Below are positions 43,214 to 53,196 of a DNA stretch of 64,000 nt, piece after piece. Origin of the DNA: Candidatus Pelagibacter communis (lineage in GTDB: Bacteria > Pseudomonadota > Alphaproteobacteria > Pelagibacterales > Pelagibacteraceae); the NCBI RefSeq assembly GCF_001180105.1, contig NZ_CVSO01000070.1, positions 1 through 64,000 of the forward strand. Reading direction: 5' to 3'. Every line of letters starts with the position of its first letter. The first letter of the stretch is position 1. The notes beneath the pieces are model-generated. The model had not been told where the DNA came from, did no database searches, and saw nothing but the letters and a program-made list of their open reading frames with translations. A program made the position numbers and the translations under genes.

Positions 43214-43650
43214 ATTTTTATTTAATATTTAAATCTTTACATTTAGTTGCAGTGATTTCTTGGATGGCAGGACTGTTATATTTACCAAGAATATTTGTTT
43301 ATCACACAGAAAACTCATCAAATGTGGAGATTTGTAAGGTCTTTAAAGTAATGGAGAGTAAATTGTATTTCTACATTATGTATCCAGCAATGTTACTTTC
43401 ATGGATATTTGGTTTGGCCTTAATACATTCTGTTGGTGCTGAATTACTAAGTGCACTTTGGATGCAGGTTAAATTCTTTTTGGTTGTCGTTTTAACGGCT
43501 TATCACTTTTACCTTGGATCGTGTTTAAGAGCATTTAAAGACGACAGAAATACATCAAGCTCAAAATATTTTAGAATTATTAATGAAATACCAACTATAC
43601 TGTTAATTTTGATCATTTTTTTTGCAATTTTAAAGCCATTAGGAGGTTGA
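43210..43650 (+). CDS. hemJ: protoporphyrinogen oxidase HemJ
   Basis: The 146-residue protein has four membrane helices. The motifs are FKSLHLVAVISWMAGLLYLPRIFVYH (8-33, first 20 diagnostic; His13 and the WMAGLLYLPR block) and VKFFLVVVLTAYHFYLG with a second conserved His. HemJ oxidises protoporphyrinogen IX in Alphaproteobacteria and cyanobacteria that lack HemG or HemY. Its place after hemE-hemH supports the assignment. Confidence 0.93.
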   Translation: MNFYLIFKSLHLVAVISWMAGLLYLPRIFVYHTENSSNVEICKVFKVMESKLYFYIMYPAMLLSWIFGLALIHSVGAELLSALWMQVKFFLVVVLTAYHFYLGSCLRAFKDDRNTSSSKYFRIINEIPTILLILIIFFAILKPLGG

Positions 43651-43702
43651 AATATTATAAATATATATTATATTAGCTTAATCAAATTGTTTATTTCCCC
43701 AC

Positions 43703-44974
43703 ATGAAAATCCAAGAACTTAAAAAAAATAGCCCGGCACAACTAATTGAACAGGCTGAAAAATTAGGCATTGAAAATGCAAGTACACTTAGGAAACAAGA
43801 AATTTTATTTGCAATACTAAAAAAACTTGCTGAAAAAGGTGAAGAAATTACTGGAATGGGTGTTCTTCAGCTTCTCCAAGATGGATTTGGATTTTTAAGA
43901 GCTTTAGAGTCAAATTATTTACCGGGAGCAGATGATATTTACGTCAGCCCAAGTCAAATTAGAAAGTTTGGTTTACGAACAGGCGACACGGTTGAAGGAC
44001 CTGTAAGAGCCCCGAAAGAGGGAGAAAGATATTTTGCTTTACTTCAAGTGAGCAAGATTAATCTTGAAGATCCTGAAAAATCCAGACATAAAATAGCCTT
44101 TGATAACTTAACCCCGTTATATCCAAACAAACAAATAGTTATGGAAGTTGAGAGTAAAACGGTTGAGAAGAAACCAAATTTAACACCAAGACTGATTGAT
44201 TTAGTTAGTCCAATTGGAAAAGGACAAAGATCTTTAATCATTTCTCCCCCTAAAGCAGGAAAAACTATGATCTTACAAAGTATAGCAAACTCAATAACAG
44301 CTAATCATCCAGAGTGCTATTTAATGGTTCTTTTAATTGATGAGCGTCCTGAAGAAGTAACTGATATGCAAAGAACGGTTAAAGGTGAGGTTATAAGCTC
44401 AACATTTGACGAGCCGGCTCAACGGCACGTCGCTGTTGCAGAGATGGTAATAGAAAAAGCCAAAAGAATGACAGAGCACAAAAAAGATGTTGTAATATTA
44501 CTTGATTCAATCACAAGATTGGGAAGGGCATATAACGCAGTAGTACCAAGTTCAGGAAAAGTTTTAACTGGAGGTGTAGATGCAAATGCACTTCAGAGAC
44601 CTAAAAGATTTTTTGGAGCCGCTAGAAATATAGAGGAGGGCGGATCTTTAACAATAATTGCAACTGCTCTTATTGATACAGGAAGTAGAATGGATGAGGT
44701 AATTTTTGAAGAATTCAAAGGGACAGGAAACAGCGAAACAATATTGGATAGAAAAATTTCTGAAAAGCGAATATTTCCGGCAATTGATATCACTAAATCT
44801 GGCACTAGAAGAGAAGAACTCCTTTTTGAAAAAAATGATCTTCAAAAGATGAATGTCCTAAGAAGAATAATTGCTCCAATGGGTTCAATGGATGCAATAG
44901 AATTTATAAATTCTAAGCTGAAAAACACTAAAAGTAATTCAGAGTTTTTTAACTCCATGAACAAGCCTTCCTAA
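43703..44974 (+). CDS. rho: transcription termination factor Rho
   Basis: Hexameric RNA helicase that ends transcription. The 423-residue protein has the N-terminal helical domain ([18 protein letters not shown]), the RNA-binding OSB fold ([31 protein letters not shown], first 20 diagnostic), Walker A SPPKAGKT (181-188), Walker [17 protein letters not shown] and the R-loop [20 protein letters not shown]. It begins 53 bases after hemJ, an arrangement shared by many Alphaproteobacteria. Confidence 0.97.
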   Translation: MKIQELKKNSPAQLIEQAEKLGIENASTLRKQEILFAILKKLAEKGEEITGMGVLQLLQDGFGFLRALESNYLPGADDIYVSPSQIRKFGLRTGDTVEGPVRAPKEGERYFALLQVSKINLEDPEKSRHKIAFDNLTPLYPNKQIVMEVESKTVEKKPNLTPRLIDLVSPIGKGQRSLIISPPKAGKTMILQSIANSITANHPECYLMVLLIDERPEEVTDMQRTVKGEVISSTFDEPAQRHVAVAEMVIEKAKRMTEHKKDVVILLDSITRLGRAYNAVVPSSGKVLTGGVDANALQRPKRFFGAARNIEEGGSLTIIATALIDTGSRMDEVIFEEFKGTGNSETILDRKISEKRIFPAIDITKSGTRREELLFEKNDLQKMNVLRRIIAPMGSMDAIEFINSKLKNTKSNSEFFNSMNKPS

Positions 44975-45031
44975 GAAAAAGTACATTTAATAATTCATTT
45001 AAAATAATCTCTTATTTGATAGTATTTGTTT

Positions 45032-46726
45032 ATGTCCATTGATATGCAAAAATTAAAAAAACTCTTTCAGGAAAAAAAATACTCTGAGGTTGTTTTTGCG
45101 ATTGAGTCATTTACAACAGAAAAAAATAGATCTGCGGCCTTATACAATATCCTTGCAGTTTCTAGAGCATCACAAAAAGGTAAAACAGATAGAGATGTCC
45201 AGTATGCTTTGAATGAATTTGAAACTGCCTTTTATAAAGACAACCTAGGTGAAATATCACTTAACTCTGTATGTAGCCATATAAAGCTTTGTGTTGAAAT
45301 GGGTCGAAAAGATTCTGAATTAATAAATAATATTTTGATATCTGAAAAGATGTATCTTGAAGCAGAAAAAAAATTTTCTAAAAACGACAGATACTTAGCA
45401 CACGGCATCGACTTGTACAAATATCTTATAAGACATGAAGAAAAAATCGCCGCCGTAAAAAAAGTTATAAATAAAAATGGGTTAAGTAAAGTTTTAGGAT
45501 CTTCGTATATTACAGGTCAAATGTATATAAGTGATTGGAAACAAAAGAATTTTGCGGAGTTTCAAAAAAAGTTTTCTAATATATTTAGTGTCCTCAATTC
45601 AAAGAAACTTGGCAAGATTGATTTAGCAAAAAAAAAAATTAAAGTTGGTTTTTACTCACCTGATTTTAAACAACATCCAACTTTTTACTTTATAAAAGAT
45701 CTAATTAAAAATTTAAAACAAACAAAATTTGAGACTATTGCTCTATCTCTCTCAAAAATCCACCAACATGATAAAATTACTGATGAATATTTAAATCTTT
45801 TTGATGGCTGGATTAATCTTGGCGATAAATTAGATCAAGAAATAGTCAATACGATTCAGAATGAAAACATAGATATATTGATAGATCTAGTTGGTTTATG
45901 GGCATATAATAGAATAAATATTTTCAATACAAGAATATGTCCTCTTCAAATTAGTTGGTTAGGTTTTAATAATTCTACTGGTCTTAAAGAAGTAGATTTT
46001 ATTTTGGCTGACAAGAACACTGTGAAAGACGAAGAGAAAGAATATGAAACAAAAATTTATAAACTTCCAAAAATTTGGAATTCACATTGTGGATTTGAAT
46101 ATAAAAGAGTTTATAATGAATTACCTTATAAAAAAAATAACTATTTTACATTCGGTTCATTCAATAATTTTATGAAAGTAAATGACGAAGTGCTAGATAC
46201 ATGGATTGAAATTTTGAAAAAAGTTAAGAATTCTAAGCTAGTCTTAAAATCATCTTTGTTGCTTTGCGAAGAAGTTATAAAGAAAAAATTTGAAAAAGAA
46301 GGATTAAAAAATTCTGTTGAAATTTTAAAAAAAACAAAAAGGGAAGATTTTATATCTCACTTAAACCTTTATAATAAGATAGATTTATGTCTTGATACTT
46401 TTCCATTTACTGGTGTGACAACAACTTTTGAAGCATTATGGAAAAATGTCCCTGTAATAAGTAAGGCAGGATATAACTTTAATTCCAGGTGTGGTGAAAG
46501 CATTTTAAGAAATGCAAATATTGAAAATTTTATTGCTAAAAGCAACTCTGATTATGTTCAAAAGGCTGTTTTTTATGCTAAAAATATAAACGAATTAGAA
46601 AAAACAAGAAATAATCTTTTTGATAAAATTCAAAAAACACCCTTATTTGATACAAAAGGATTTAGTGATGATTTTTCTGAAGCACTTGTAAATATGCAAA
46701 AGTTAATAAGTAAAAATTATAAATAA
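45032..46726 (+). CDS. SPINDLY/OGT-like glycosyltransferase
   Basis: The 564-residue protein has a helical N-terminal part (about 1-195, weak TPR-like: SRASQKGKTDRDVQYALNEFE). A two-Rossmann GT-B domain follows with VGFYSPDFKQHPTFYFIKDL, CPLQISWLGFNNSTGLKEVD (about 304-323), FGSFNNFMKVNDEVLDTW and DLCLDTFPFTGVTTTFEALW (about 447-466), typical of the COG3914 SPINDLY group. Donor and acceptor are unknown. Start: ATG 45032 is preferred over TTG 45026. It is related to the protein at 5782-7449 and convergent with a sulfotransferase. Confidence 0.78.
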   Translation: MSIDMQKLKKLFQEKKYSEVVFAIESFTTEKNRSAALYNILAVSRASQKGKTDRDVQYALNEFETAFYKDNLGEISLNSVCSHIKLCVEMGRKDSELINNILISEKMYLEAEKKFSKNDRYLAHGIDLYKYLIRHEEKIAAVKKVINKNGLSKVLGSSYITGQMYISDWKQKNFAEFQKKFSNIFSVLNSKKLGKIDLAKKKIKVGFYSPDFKQHPTFYFIKDLIKNLKQTKFETIALSLSKIHQHDKITDEYLNLFDGWINLGDKLDQEIVNTIQNENIDILIDLVGLWAYNRINIFNTRICPLQISWLGFNNSTGLKEVDFILADKNTVKDEEKEYETKIYKLPKIWNSHCGFEYKRVYNELPYKKNNYFTFGSFNNFMKVNDEVLDTWIEILKKVKNSKLVLKSSLLLCEEVIKKKFEKEGLKNSVEILKKTKREDFISHLNLYNKIDLCLDTFPFTGVTTTFEALWKNVPVISKAGYNFNSRCGESILRNANIENFIAKSNSDYVQKAVFYAKNINELEKTRNNLFDKIQKTPLFDTKGFSDDFSEALVNMQKLISKNYK

Positions 46727-47550
46727 CCTAATTCAATCATTTCTTTATTAAAAAGGGTCTCGATCTTTTTTATTAAATTAGCTGGTAGTTCCTTTTTCCA
46801 TTCACCAGTTTTTCCACTTCTAAAAAATAATTCTCCTTTACCCTTTTCTGAAAAACCCTCAGCTTTTTCTATTTTTTGCAACTCTTCGAATTGAGTTTGT
46901 TTTATTGCTTTTCTTAGTTTCTCCTCGTTTAATTTAGTACCATCAACTTCCTTTAAATAATTTATTATTTTTTCAAATGTATTGAACTTATCCAAGAGCA
47001 TATCTTCATATTTTACAATTAAAGTTTTACAAGATTTATAATTTTTCCAAGATTTATAGTGATCCGACCAGGTACCGATTAAGGTTTTTTTATATCTTTT
47101 ATCCCCTGATAAAGGATATTCAAAATAGAACGAAGAGGATAAATTTTCATATGTTTTTTCATAATTAAGGCCCATGTGATGTGAAAGAGAGATCAAAACG
47201 TCTCTAGGATCTCTAACTATGTAGATCGCGCCTTTAGTATTTCTATTTGTAGTAAACTGGTATTGGCCTATTGTACACATTGCATTATGAGTTTTAACAA
47301 AGTTCGTTATATTATTAAGATTTATATAGTCTTGCATTGTTTCCCAATTTTTTACTATTTCTTCAAATTTGAAATAATCTACTTTAAGTCGATCTAATAA
47401 TAATTGATCTGGAAAACCTTGTGGTTTAAAATTATCAAGAATTGAACCTTCCAGGTTAAGTTTTTCATTTGATTCCATGAAATAACTTTTTAAAAACATA
47501 CGCATCCATGTGTTGCCACTCTTAGGATATGAAGCCAACCAAATTATCAT
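46717..47550 (-). CDS. PAPS-dependent sulfotransferase
   Basis: The 277-residue protein opens IIWLASYPKSGNTWMRMFLK (2-21), whose PKSGNTW is the 5'-phosphosulfate loop, and has IYIVRDPRDVLISLSHH (about 108-124) as the 3'-phosphate site. The GDKRYKKTLIGTWSDHYKSW and C-terminal FRSGKTGEWKKELP blocks are typical of cytosolic-type sulfotransferases (PF00685). I start it at the ATG at 47550, because the upstream extension overlaps mnmE and shows no domain sequence. It overlaps the SPINDLY-type gene by 10 bases, convergently. Confidence 0.88.
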   Translation of the reverse strand: MIIWLASYPKSGNTWMRMFLKSYFMESNEKLNLEGSILDNFKPQGFPDQLLLDRLKVDYFKFEEIVKNWETMQDYINLNNITNFVKTHNAMCTIGQYQFTTNRNTKGAIYIVRDPRDVLISLSHHMGLNYEKTYENLSSSFYFEYPLSGDKRYKKTLIGTWSDHYKSWKNYKSCKTLIVKYEDMLLDKFNTFEKIINYLKEVDGTKLNEEKLRKAIKQTQFEELQKIEKAEGFSEKGKGELFFRSGKTGEWKKELPANLIKKIETLFNKEMIELGYL

Positions 47551-47599
47551 GATATATTTTAATGATATCCTTATATAAAATTCAATATATAATATAATC

Positions 47600-48931
47600 A
47601 TGACAATTTGTGCTTTATCAACTGGAATAGGAGCTTCAGGAGTTGCAATTATTAGAATTTCTGGCCCAGAGACTAGTTCCCTTATCAAGTCTTTAACAAA
47701 TAAGGCGCTTCCAAAGCCTAGAGAGGCCACCCTTCTGGAATTAAACAATATCAATAATTCTAGACCAATTGATCAAGGAATAGTTTTATGGTTTCCTGGC
47801 CCAAAAAGCTATACAGGCGAAGATATGGCTGAATTACATGTGCATGGAAGCAAAGCTGTAGTTAAAGAGCTTCAAGAAACCCTTTTAAGCACAAAAAAAT
47901 GCAGATTAGCCGAGCCCGGAGAATTTACCAAGTTAGCATTTTTAAATGGAAAGATAAATCTACTGCAAGCAGAGGCGATAGGCGATTTAATAGCAGCAGA
48001 AACAGAAATTCAAATGGAACAGGCCCAAAATATTATAAAAGGTAAGTCTTTTTTAAAATTTAATGAACTAAGAGAGAAATTAATAAAAGTTTTGTCAAAA
48101 ATTGAGGCAAAGATTGACTTTCCAGATGAAGACTTACCCTCTAATGTTCTTGATGATGTTAAAAAAGATGTATCTATTATTGAGAATGAAATCAAAAAAA
48201 TATTATTAAGCTACGAAGTCGGAGAAAAAATAAGATCAGGTTATAAAATTGCTATAGTTGGTCCTCCCAACTCTGGTAAATCAACTTTAATGAATTATTT
48301 AAGTAAAAGAAATGTAGCAATAGTGTCTGATGTTGCAGGAACTACCAGAGATGTGTTGCAAACAAATCTAAATTTTTATGGTTATCCAGTTATAATTTCT
48401 GACACTGCGGGTATAAGAGACTCTAAAGATCTAATTGAGAAAGAAGGTATTAAACTTGCTTTCAAAAAAGCAGAAGAAGCGGATCTTAGAATAGTCGTTA
48501 TAGAGCCAAAAAATGTTGATTTTTATGGTTTTTTGAATGATTTATTTAATAAGAATACAATTTTAGTTATTAACAAATCAGACCTTAATAAATTTGACGT
48601 TAAGGATAGACTCAATAAATATGATCCAATCTCAGTATCTTTTCTCAAAGAAAAAAACATAGATGAATTGATAAATCGTATTAAAAAAAATTTAATTACT
48701 GATATGAAGTTCAGTGACGACATTTTTGTAACTAGAGAAAGACACAAAAATAATTTGAAAGAATGTTTAATAAATTTGCAAAACTTTAGAGATAAAACAG
48801 AAGCTTTAGATTTTGATAAAGGTGCTGAAGATCTTAGACTAGCACAAGTGAGTTTAGGCAAAATTGTTGGAAAAGTTGATGTAGAGGCCATATTAGGCAG
48901 TATTTTCAATGATTTCTGTATAGGTAAATAA
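47600..48931 (+). CDS. mnmE: tRNA modification GTPase MnmE
   Basis: With MnmG, makes the 5-carboxymethylaminomethyl group on wobble uridine 34. The 443-residue protein shows the folate-binding N-terminus (GASGVAIIRISGP, PKSYTGEDMAELHVHGS), a helical domain, the GTPase G1 loop GPPNSGKSTLMN (about 219-230), DTAGIR (about 265-270), NKSD and the C-terminal FCIGK whose Cys is essential. mnmG follows after 116 bases. Confidence 0.97.
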   Translation: MTICALSTGIGASGVAIIRISGPETSSLIKSLTNKALPKPREATLLELNNINNSRPIDQGIVLWFPGPKSYTGEDMAELHVHGSKAVVKELQETLLSTKKCRLAEPGEFTKLAFLNGKINLLQAEAIGDLIAAETEIQMEQAQNIIKGKSFLKFNELREKLIKVLSKIEAKIDFPDEDLPSNVLDDVKKDVSIIENEIKKILLSYEVGEKIRSGYKIAIVGPPNSGKSTLMNYLSKRNVAIVSDVAGTTRDVLQTNLNFYGYPVIISDTAGIRDSKDLIEKEGIKLAFKKAEEADLRIVVIEPKNVDFYGFLNDLFNKNTILVINKSDLNKFDVKDRLNKYDPISVSFLKEKNIDELINRIKKNLITDMKFSDDIFVTRERHKNNLKECLINLQNFRDKTEALDFDKGAEDLRLAQVSLGKIVGKVDVEAILGSIFNDFCIGK

Positions 48932-49047
48932 TGCCAATTTTGCTCGATTTTTCATCTCTTTTTTTAATAAATCGTTGGTATTAGCCAGTTTTTTAATGTT
49001 TTTTTGTAAAAACTTGTAAAATTCGTTATCGATTATAAATTCAATGT

Positions 49048-50919
49048 ATGAAAAATAATTTTTCATTTGATGTTGTTGTTATTGGTGGTGGTCACGCTGG
49101 TTGCGAAGCTGCTGCTGCATCTGCTCGTATGGGTGTTAAAACTGCATTATTTACAAATGATACTAATACTATAGGCGAGATGTCTTGTAACCCTGCAATC
49201 GGTGGGTTAGGTAAAGGGCATTTAGTAAGAGAAATAGATGCTTTAGATGGTGTTATGGGAAACATAGCTGATAAGTCTGGCATTCAATTTAGATTACTAA
49301 ATAGAAGCAGAGGACCTGCTGTACAGGGACTACGAACTCAAAGTGATAGGTCTATTTATAAAAAGGAAATGCAGTCAAAACTGCTAAACTACTGTAATTT
49401 AAGCATATTTTCGATGTCGATAAATCAATTTATAATTGAAAATAATGAGATAAAAGGTCTCAAGGCAGTAGATGGTACTGAAATCAAATGTTCTAAGGTA
49501 ATTCTCACAACGGGCACTTTTTTAAATGGTTTGATACATATAGGTGATAAAAGAACGCCAGCTGGTAGGTATGATGAAAAACCAACGTTAGGTTTATCGG
49601 ATCAATTAAGAAAATATGATTTTAAATTAGGTAGACTAAAGACAGGAACTCCTCCAAGGTTAGATGGTACAACAATCAATTATGATAATCTTGAACGGCA
49701 AGATGCAGATAAAGATATTTCTTTTTTTTCTTTCTTAACTAAGAAAGTTTATAACGATCAAATTTCATGTAGTATGACTTACACAAATAAAAAAGTTCAC
49801 GATATTATTTCTGAAAATTTAAAAAAGAGTGCAATGTATTCTGGAAGTATTCAGGGTGTTGGTCCTAGATACTGTCCATCTATTGAAGATAAAATTTATA
49901 AATTTAAAGATAAGACTAGACATCAGATCTTTTTAGAACCTGAAGGCCTCAACGATAATACAGTGTATCCAAATGGTATTTCTACATCTCTTCCAGAAGA
50001 GATACAGTATAAAATTTGTCACAATATCAATGGTTTAGAAGATGTGAGAATTATAAGACCTGGATATGCAATAGAATATGATTATGTTGACCCTAGAGAG
50101 CTTTTCTCAACCTTAGAGACTAAGAAGATTAAAAATTTCTATTTAGCAGGACAAATAAATGGAACTACAGGTTATGAGGAAGCTGCAGCACAAGGATTGA
50201 TTGCCGGGGCCAATGCAGCGTTGTCGATACAAAATAAAGAACCATTAATTTTAGATAGATCTCAAGCTTATATCGGTGTCATGATAGATGACTTAGTGAC
50301 CAAGGGGGTTGCTGAACCTTATAGGATGTTTACTTCAAGAGCGGAGTACAGATTAACTCTTAGATCTGACAATGCTGATTTAAGATTAACTGATATAGGA
50401 ATAAATATTGGCTTAGTTTCAAAAGAAAGAGCTGAGGTTTTTAATTCAAAAAGTAAAAATTTAAGGAATATTTCTAATAAAATGGATGAATTAAAAATCT
50501 CACCCTCAAAGGTATCTAAATTTGGTGTAAAAATAGCAAAAGACGGTATTTTAAGGACTGCTAGCAACATATTGGCCCAAAAAGGGGTGACTATGGACAA
50601 GATTAGAGTGATTTGGCCTGAATTAAGCTTTATATCAAAGGAAATAGATGAGCAATTGGAGACTAATGCCCATTACAAGGGTTATTTGAAGAAACAAAGT
50701 GCTGATATATTAGCTTTTAAAAGAGATGAAAATCTTAAAATCCCAAATAATATTAATTATGACAGTTTTTCTGGGTTTTCAAACGAGGTCAAGTCAAAAT
50801 TCAAGCAAATTAAGCCAAAAACAATGGGTCAAGCACTCAGAATTGACGGTATAACCCCAGCTGCAGTATTTATTCTGTTGTCACATCTTAAAAGAAAGTC
50901 TATTAAGAAGATAGCTTGA
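49048..50919 (+). CDS. mnmG: tRNA uridine 5-carboxymethylaminomethyl modification enzyme MnmG
   Basis: FAD-dependent partner of MnmE. The 623-residue protein has the dinucleotide loop [20 protein letters not shown] (10-29), [20 protein letters not shown] (about 46-65), [10 protein letters not shown] and [12 protein letters not shown]-type FAD motif [20 protein letters not shown]. The C-terminal helical domain ([20 protein letters not shown]) binds MnmE and tRNA. The stop overlaps the rsmG start (TTGA). Confidence 0.97.
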   Translation: MKNNFSFDVVVIGGGHAGCEAAAASARMGVKTALFTNDTNTIGEMSCNPAIGGLGKGHLVREIDALDGVMGNIADKSGIQFRLLNRSRGPAVQGLRTQSDRSIYKKEMQSKLLNYCNLSIFSMSINQFIIENNEIKGLKAVDGTEIKCSKVILTTGTFLNGLIHIGDKRTPAGRYDEKPTLGLSDQLRKYDFKLGRLKTGTPPRLDGTTINYDNLERQDADKDISFFSFLTKKVYNDQISCSMTYTNKKVHDIISENLKKSAMYSGSIQGVGPRYCPSIEDKIYKFKDKTRHQIFLEPEGLNDNTVYPNGISTSLPEEIQYKICHNINGLEDVRIIRPGYAIEYDYVDPRELFSTLETKKIKNFYLAGQINGTTGYEEAAAQGLIAGANAALSIQNKEPLILDRSQAYIGVMIDDLVTKGVAEPYRMFTSRAEYRLTLRSDNADLRLTDIGINIGLVSKERAEVFNSKSKNLRNISNKMDELKISPSKVSKFGVKIAKDGILRTASNILAQKGVTMDKIRVIWPELSFISKEIDEQLETNAHYKGYLKKQSADILAFKRDENLKIPNNINYDSFSGFSNEVKSKFKQIKPKTMGQALRIDGITPAAVFILLSHLKRKSIKKIA

Positions 50920-51554
50920 TAGATTCGCATAAAATTGATTACTCAAAACTAGACACTTTGAATGTTTCACGTGAAACATTTCTTGAATTAGATGAATTTA
51001 GAGAAATGATTTTGGATGAGAACAAAAAAATTAATTTAATTAGCCAAAATACTGTGGAATTAGCCAGAGATAGACATATAGTTGACTGTGCACAAATCAT
51101 TGATTTAATTGACGAAAATCACCTATCTTGTACTGATCTAGGTTCTGGCTCAGGTTTACCTGGTTTAGTTATAGCCATTATCAAAAAAAAACAAAAATCG
51201 AAGATGAAATTTTTTCTTTATGAAAAAAGTTTTAAAAAAAGCAATTTTTTAAAAAAAGTTATTAATAAATTTGAACTAAACGCTGAAGTAATAAATCAAA
51301 ATATATTTGATCAAAAAAAATTAAATTCAGATTTGATTGTAGCGAGGGCATTTAAACCTTTGCCGGTTATTTTAGATTTAGTAACGAAGAACTTCGATGA
51401 TTTTAAAGACATCATTTTGTTTTTAGGAAAAAGTGGAAAGAGTTCTATTGAGCAAAGTTTAAAAAAGTGGAATCTAGAATTTTTAGAAAAAAAAAGTGTA
51501 ACAGAAAAAGATTCAATCATAATTAAAATTAATAAAGTGAGTAAAAAAAAATGA
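50916..51554 (+). CDS. rsmG: 16S rRNA (guanine-527-N7) methyltransferase RsmG
   Basis: Methylates G527 of 16S rRNA. The 212-residue protein has the SAM loop [15 protein letters not shown] (about 67-81), the N-terminal [23 protein letters not shown] and [15 protein letters not shown]. The start is TTG 50916, overlapping the mnmG stop; the domain needs these residues. The NVSRETF codons near residues 15-21 are the parS site. The end overlaps parA by 4 bases. Confidence 0.95.
   Translation: MIDSHKIDYSKLDTLNVSRETFLELDEFREMILDENKKINLISQNTVELARDRHIVDCAQIIDLIDENHLSCTDLGSGSGLPGLVIAIIKKKQKSKMKFFLYEKSFKKSNFLKKVINKFELNAEVINQNIFDQKKLNSDLIVARAFKPLPVILDLVTKNFDDFKDIILFLGKSGKSSIEQSLKKWNLEFLEKKSVTEKDSIIIKINKVSKKK
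50963..50978. promoter_or_regulatory. parS: parS centromere site inside rsmG
   Basis: TGTTTCACGTGAAACA is a perfect 16-base palindrome identical to the universal chromosomal parS consensus bound by ParB. It lies in the 5' part of rsmG, whose codons here spell NVSRET, the known parS-bearing position. parA and parB begin 570 bases further on. The site supports an origin close by. Confidence 0.95.
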
Positions 51555-52351
51555 AAGAGAAAATTATTTCAGTCATCAATCAAAAGGGTGGTGTTGGAAA
51601 AACGACAACTGTAATTAATTTAGCTGCAGGACTTAGTTTAAATGGAAAAAAAATACTAGTTATAGATTTGGACCCACAAGGAAACGCGACAACAGGATTA
51701 GGTTTGTCAAATGTAGCAGATACTAGCAAATCAATTTATGGAGTTTTGAATGGAAAAGAGGAGATTCAAAGTTCAATTCAGAAGACCAATTTTCAAAACT
51801 TAGATATCGTAACATCAAATGTTGATTTATCTGGTTTGGAAGTTGAAACCGCAGATGACGAAAATAGGGCATATCTTTTAAAGACTAAATTAACCTCATA
51901 TTTAAACAATTCTAGCCACTCTTACGACTACGTCTTGATTGATTGTCCACCTTCTTTAAGTTTATTAACTGTGATGGCTTTGGTTGCATCAGACTCATTA
52001 GTTGTGCCTTTACAGACAGAATTTTTTGCCCTTGAAGGGATAACTCAGCTTATAAAAACAATAGATCGTATTAAGGTCGGTCTTAATCCAAATTTATTTG
52101 TAAGAGGAATTTTGTTAACGATGTATGACAAAAGAAACAGACTATCCGCACAAGTTGAAACAGATGCAAGAGATTATTTTAAAGAAAAAGTCTATCAAAC
52201 AGTAGTTCCTAGAAATGTCCGTTTATCAGAAGCACCTTCACATGGGGTCCCTGTTTTAATATATGACAAACATTGTCCAGGAAGTAAATCTTATATTAAA
52301 TTTACAGAGGAGTTTTTGGCTCAAGAATCGAGTTTCGTAACAGCAGCATGA
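51551..52351 (+). CDS. parA: chromosome partitioning ATPase ParA (Soj)
   Basis: Walker-type ATPase that moves ParB-parS complexes. The 266-residue protein has the deviant Walker A NQKGGVGKTTTVINLA (10-25), LDPQGNATTG (about 41-50), the VLIDCPPSLSLL Walker B (about 127-138) and EAPSHGVPVLIYD near the end. It overlaps rsmG and parB by 4 bases each, so rsmG-parA-parB are translationally coupled. Confidence 0.97.
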   Translation: MKEKIISVINQKGGVGKTTTVINLAAGLSLNGKKILVIDLDPQGNATTGLGLSNVADTSKSIYGVLNGKEEIQSSIQKTNFQNLDIVTSNVDLSGLEVETADDENRAYLLKTKLTSYLNNSSHSYDYVLIDCPPSLSLLTVMALVASDSLVVPLQTEFFALEGITQLIKTIDRIKVGLNPNLFVRGILLTMYDKRNRLSAQVETDARDYFKEKVYQTVVPRNVRLSEAPSHGVPVLIYDKHCPGSKSYIKFTEEFLAQESSFVTAA

Positions 52352-53196
52352 CCAGTATTTTTAAAAATAAAAAAGGTTTAGGAAGAGGATTGTCATCTTT
52401 AATAGGAGATACGAAAACTGTTTCGAAAAACAATAAGATTTCAGTGAGCGACCTAATACGTAATAGATATCAACCTAGAAAAAATTTTGATGAAGAAAGT
52501 TTAGTTGAATTAACAAATTCAATTAAAGCAAGGGGAATAATACAGCCAATTATAGCTAGAAATTCTGACAAAAAAGGTAAATATGAGATTATTGCTGGTG
52601 AGAGAAGATGGCTTGCCGCACAAAAAGCAGGTCTTCATGAAGTGCCAGTCGTAATTGTTGAAGCGGATAATAAAAAAGCCTTAGAATTTGGAATTGTTGA
52701 GAATGTTCAAAGGCATGACTTGAATCCAGTTGAAGAAGCCGAAGGATATAAGAGATTGATAGATGAGTTTGCTTATGACCAAGAACAAGTTGCCAATTTT
52801 ATTGGCAAAAGCAGGAGTCACATAACTAATTGTCTAAGGTTACTTACTTTGACTGATGATATATTAGATTTATTAAAGAAAAATAAAATTTCTCAAGGAC
52901 ATGCAAAAGTTTTAGTTGGCCATGAAAATGCAAGCAATATTGTTAAGAAAATTATTAAAAAAAATTTATCAGTCAGACAAACTGAAAATTTAGTAAGAAT
53001 TCATAAATCTTACTCAAAATCTCAATCTGCCTCAAAGGATCCAAATATCAGGAAGCTTGAAAATGATATATCGGAGAAAATTGGATTATTAGTTAAGATA
53101 CAAAATAAAAGAAATAACAGGGGTTATCTCACATTTAGTTATAGAGATCTAGATCAACTCAATTATTTAATTGAAATAATTAAAAAGCACTTTTAG
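52348..53196 (+). CDS. parB: chromosome partitioning protein ParB (Spo0J)
   Basis: CTP-dependent DNA clamp that loads at parS. The 282-residue protein starts GLGRGLSSLIGD, has NRYQPRKNFDEESL, the CTP-binding IIAGERRWLAAQ (about 75-86) and ENVQRHDLNPVEEAEGY, a helix-turn-helix (FIGKSRSHITNCLRLLTL, about 151-168) and a C-terminal dimer domain. The parS 1.4 kb upstream is its expected target. It overlaps the holA end by 17 bases, convergently. Confidence 0.97.
   Translation: MTSIFKNKKGLGRGLSSLIGDTKTVSKNNKISVSDLIRNRYQPRKNFDEESLVELTNSIKARGIIQPIIARNSDKKGKYEIIAGERRWLAAQKAGLHEVPVVIVEADNKKALEFGIVENVQRHDLNPVEEAEGYKRLIDEFAYDQEQVANFIGKSRSHITNCLRLLTLTDDILDLLKKNKISQGHAKVLVGHENASNIVKKIIKKNLSVRQTENLVRIHKSYSKSQSASKDPNIRKLENDISEKIGLLVKIQNKRNNRGYLTFSYRDLDQLNYLIEIIKKHF

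Noticed and set aside
46717-47754. Long version of the sulfotransferase gene starting at 47754
   Set aside because: Its first 68 codons are antisense to the conserved mnmE N-terminus; the sulfotransferase domain begins right at the ATG at 47550.
48932-49047. Promoter or regulatory RNA between mnmE and mnmG
   Set aside because: The 116-base gap has T-rich runs and a few TTGTAA-like pieces but no -35/-10 pair with proper spacing and no convincing hairpin, so I did not annotate it.
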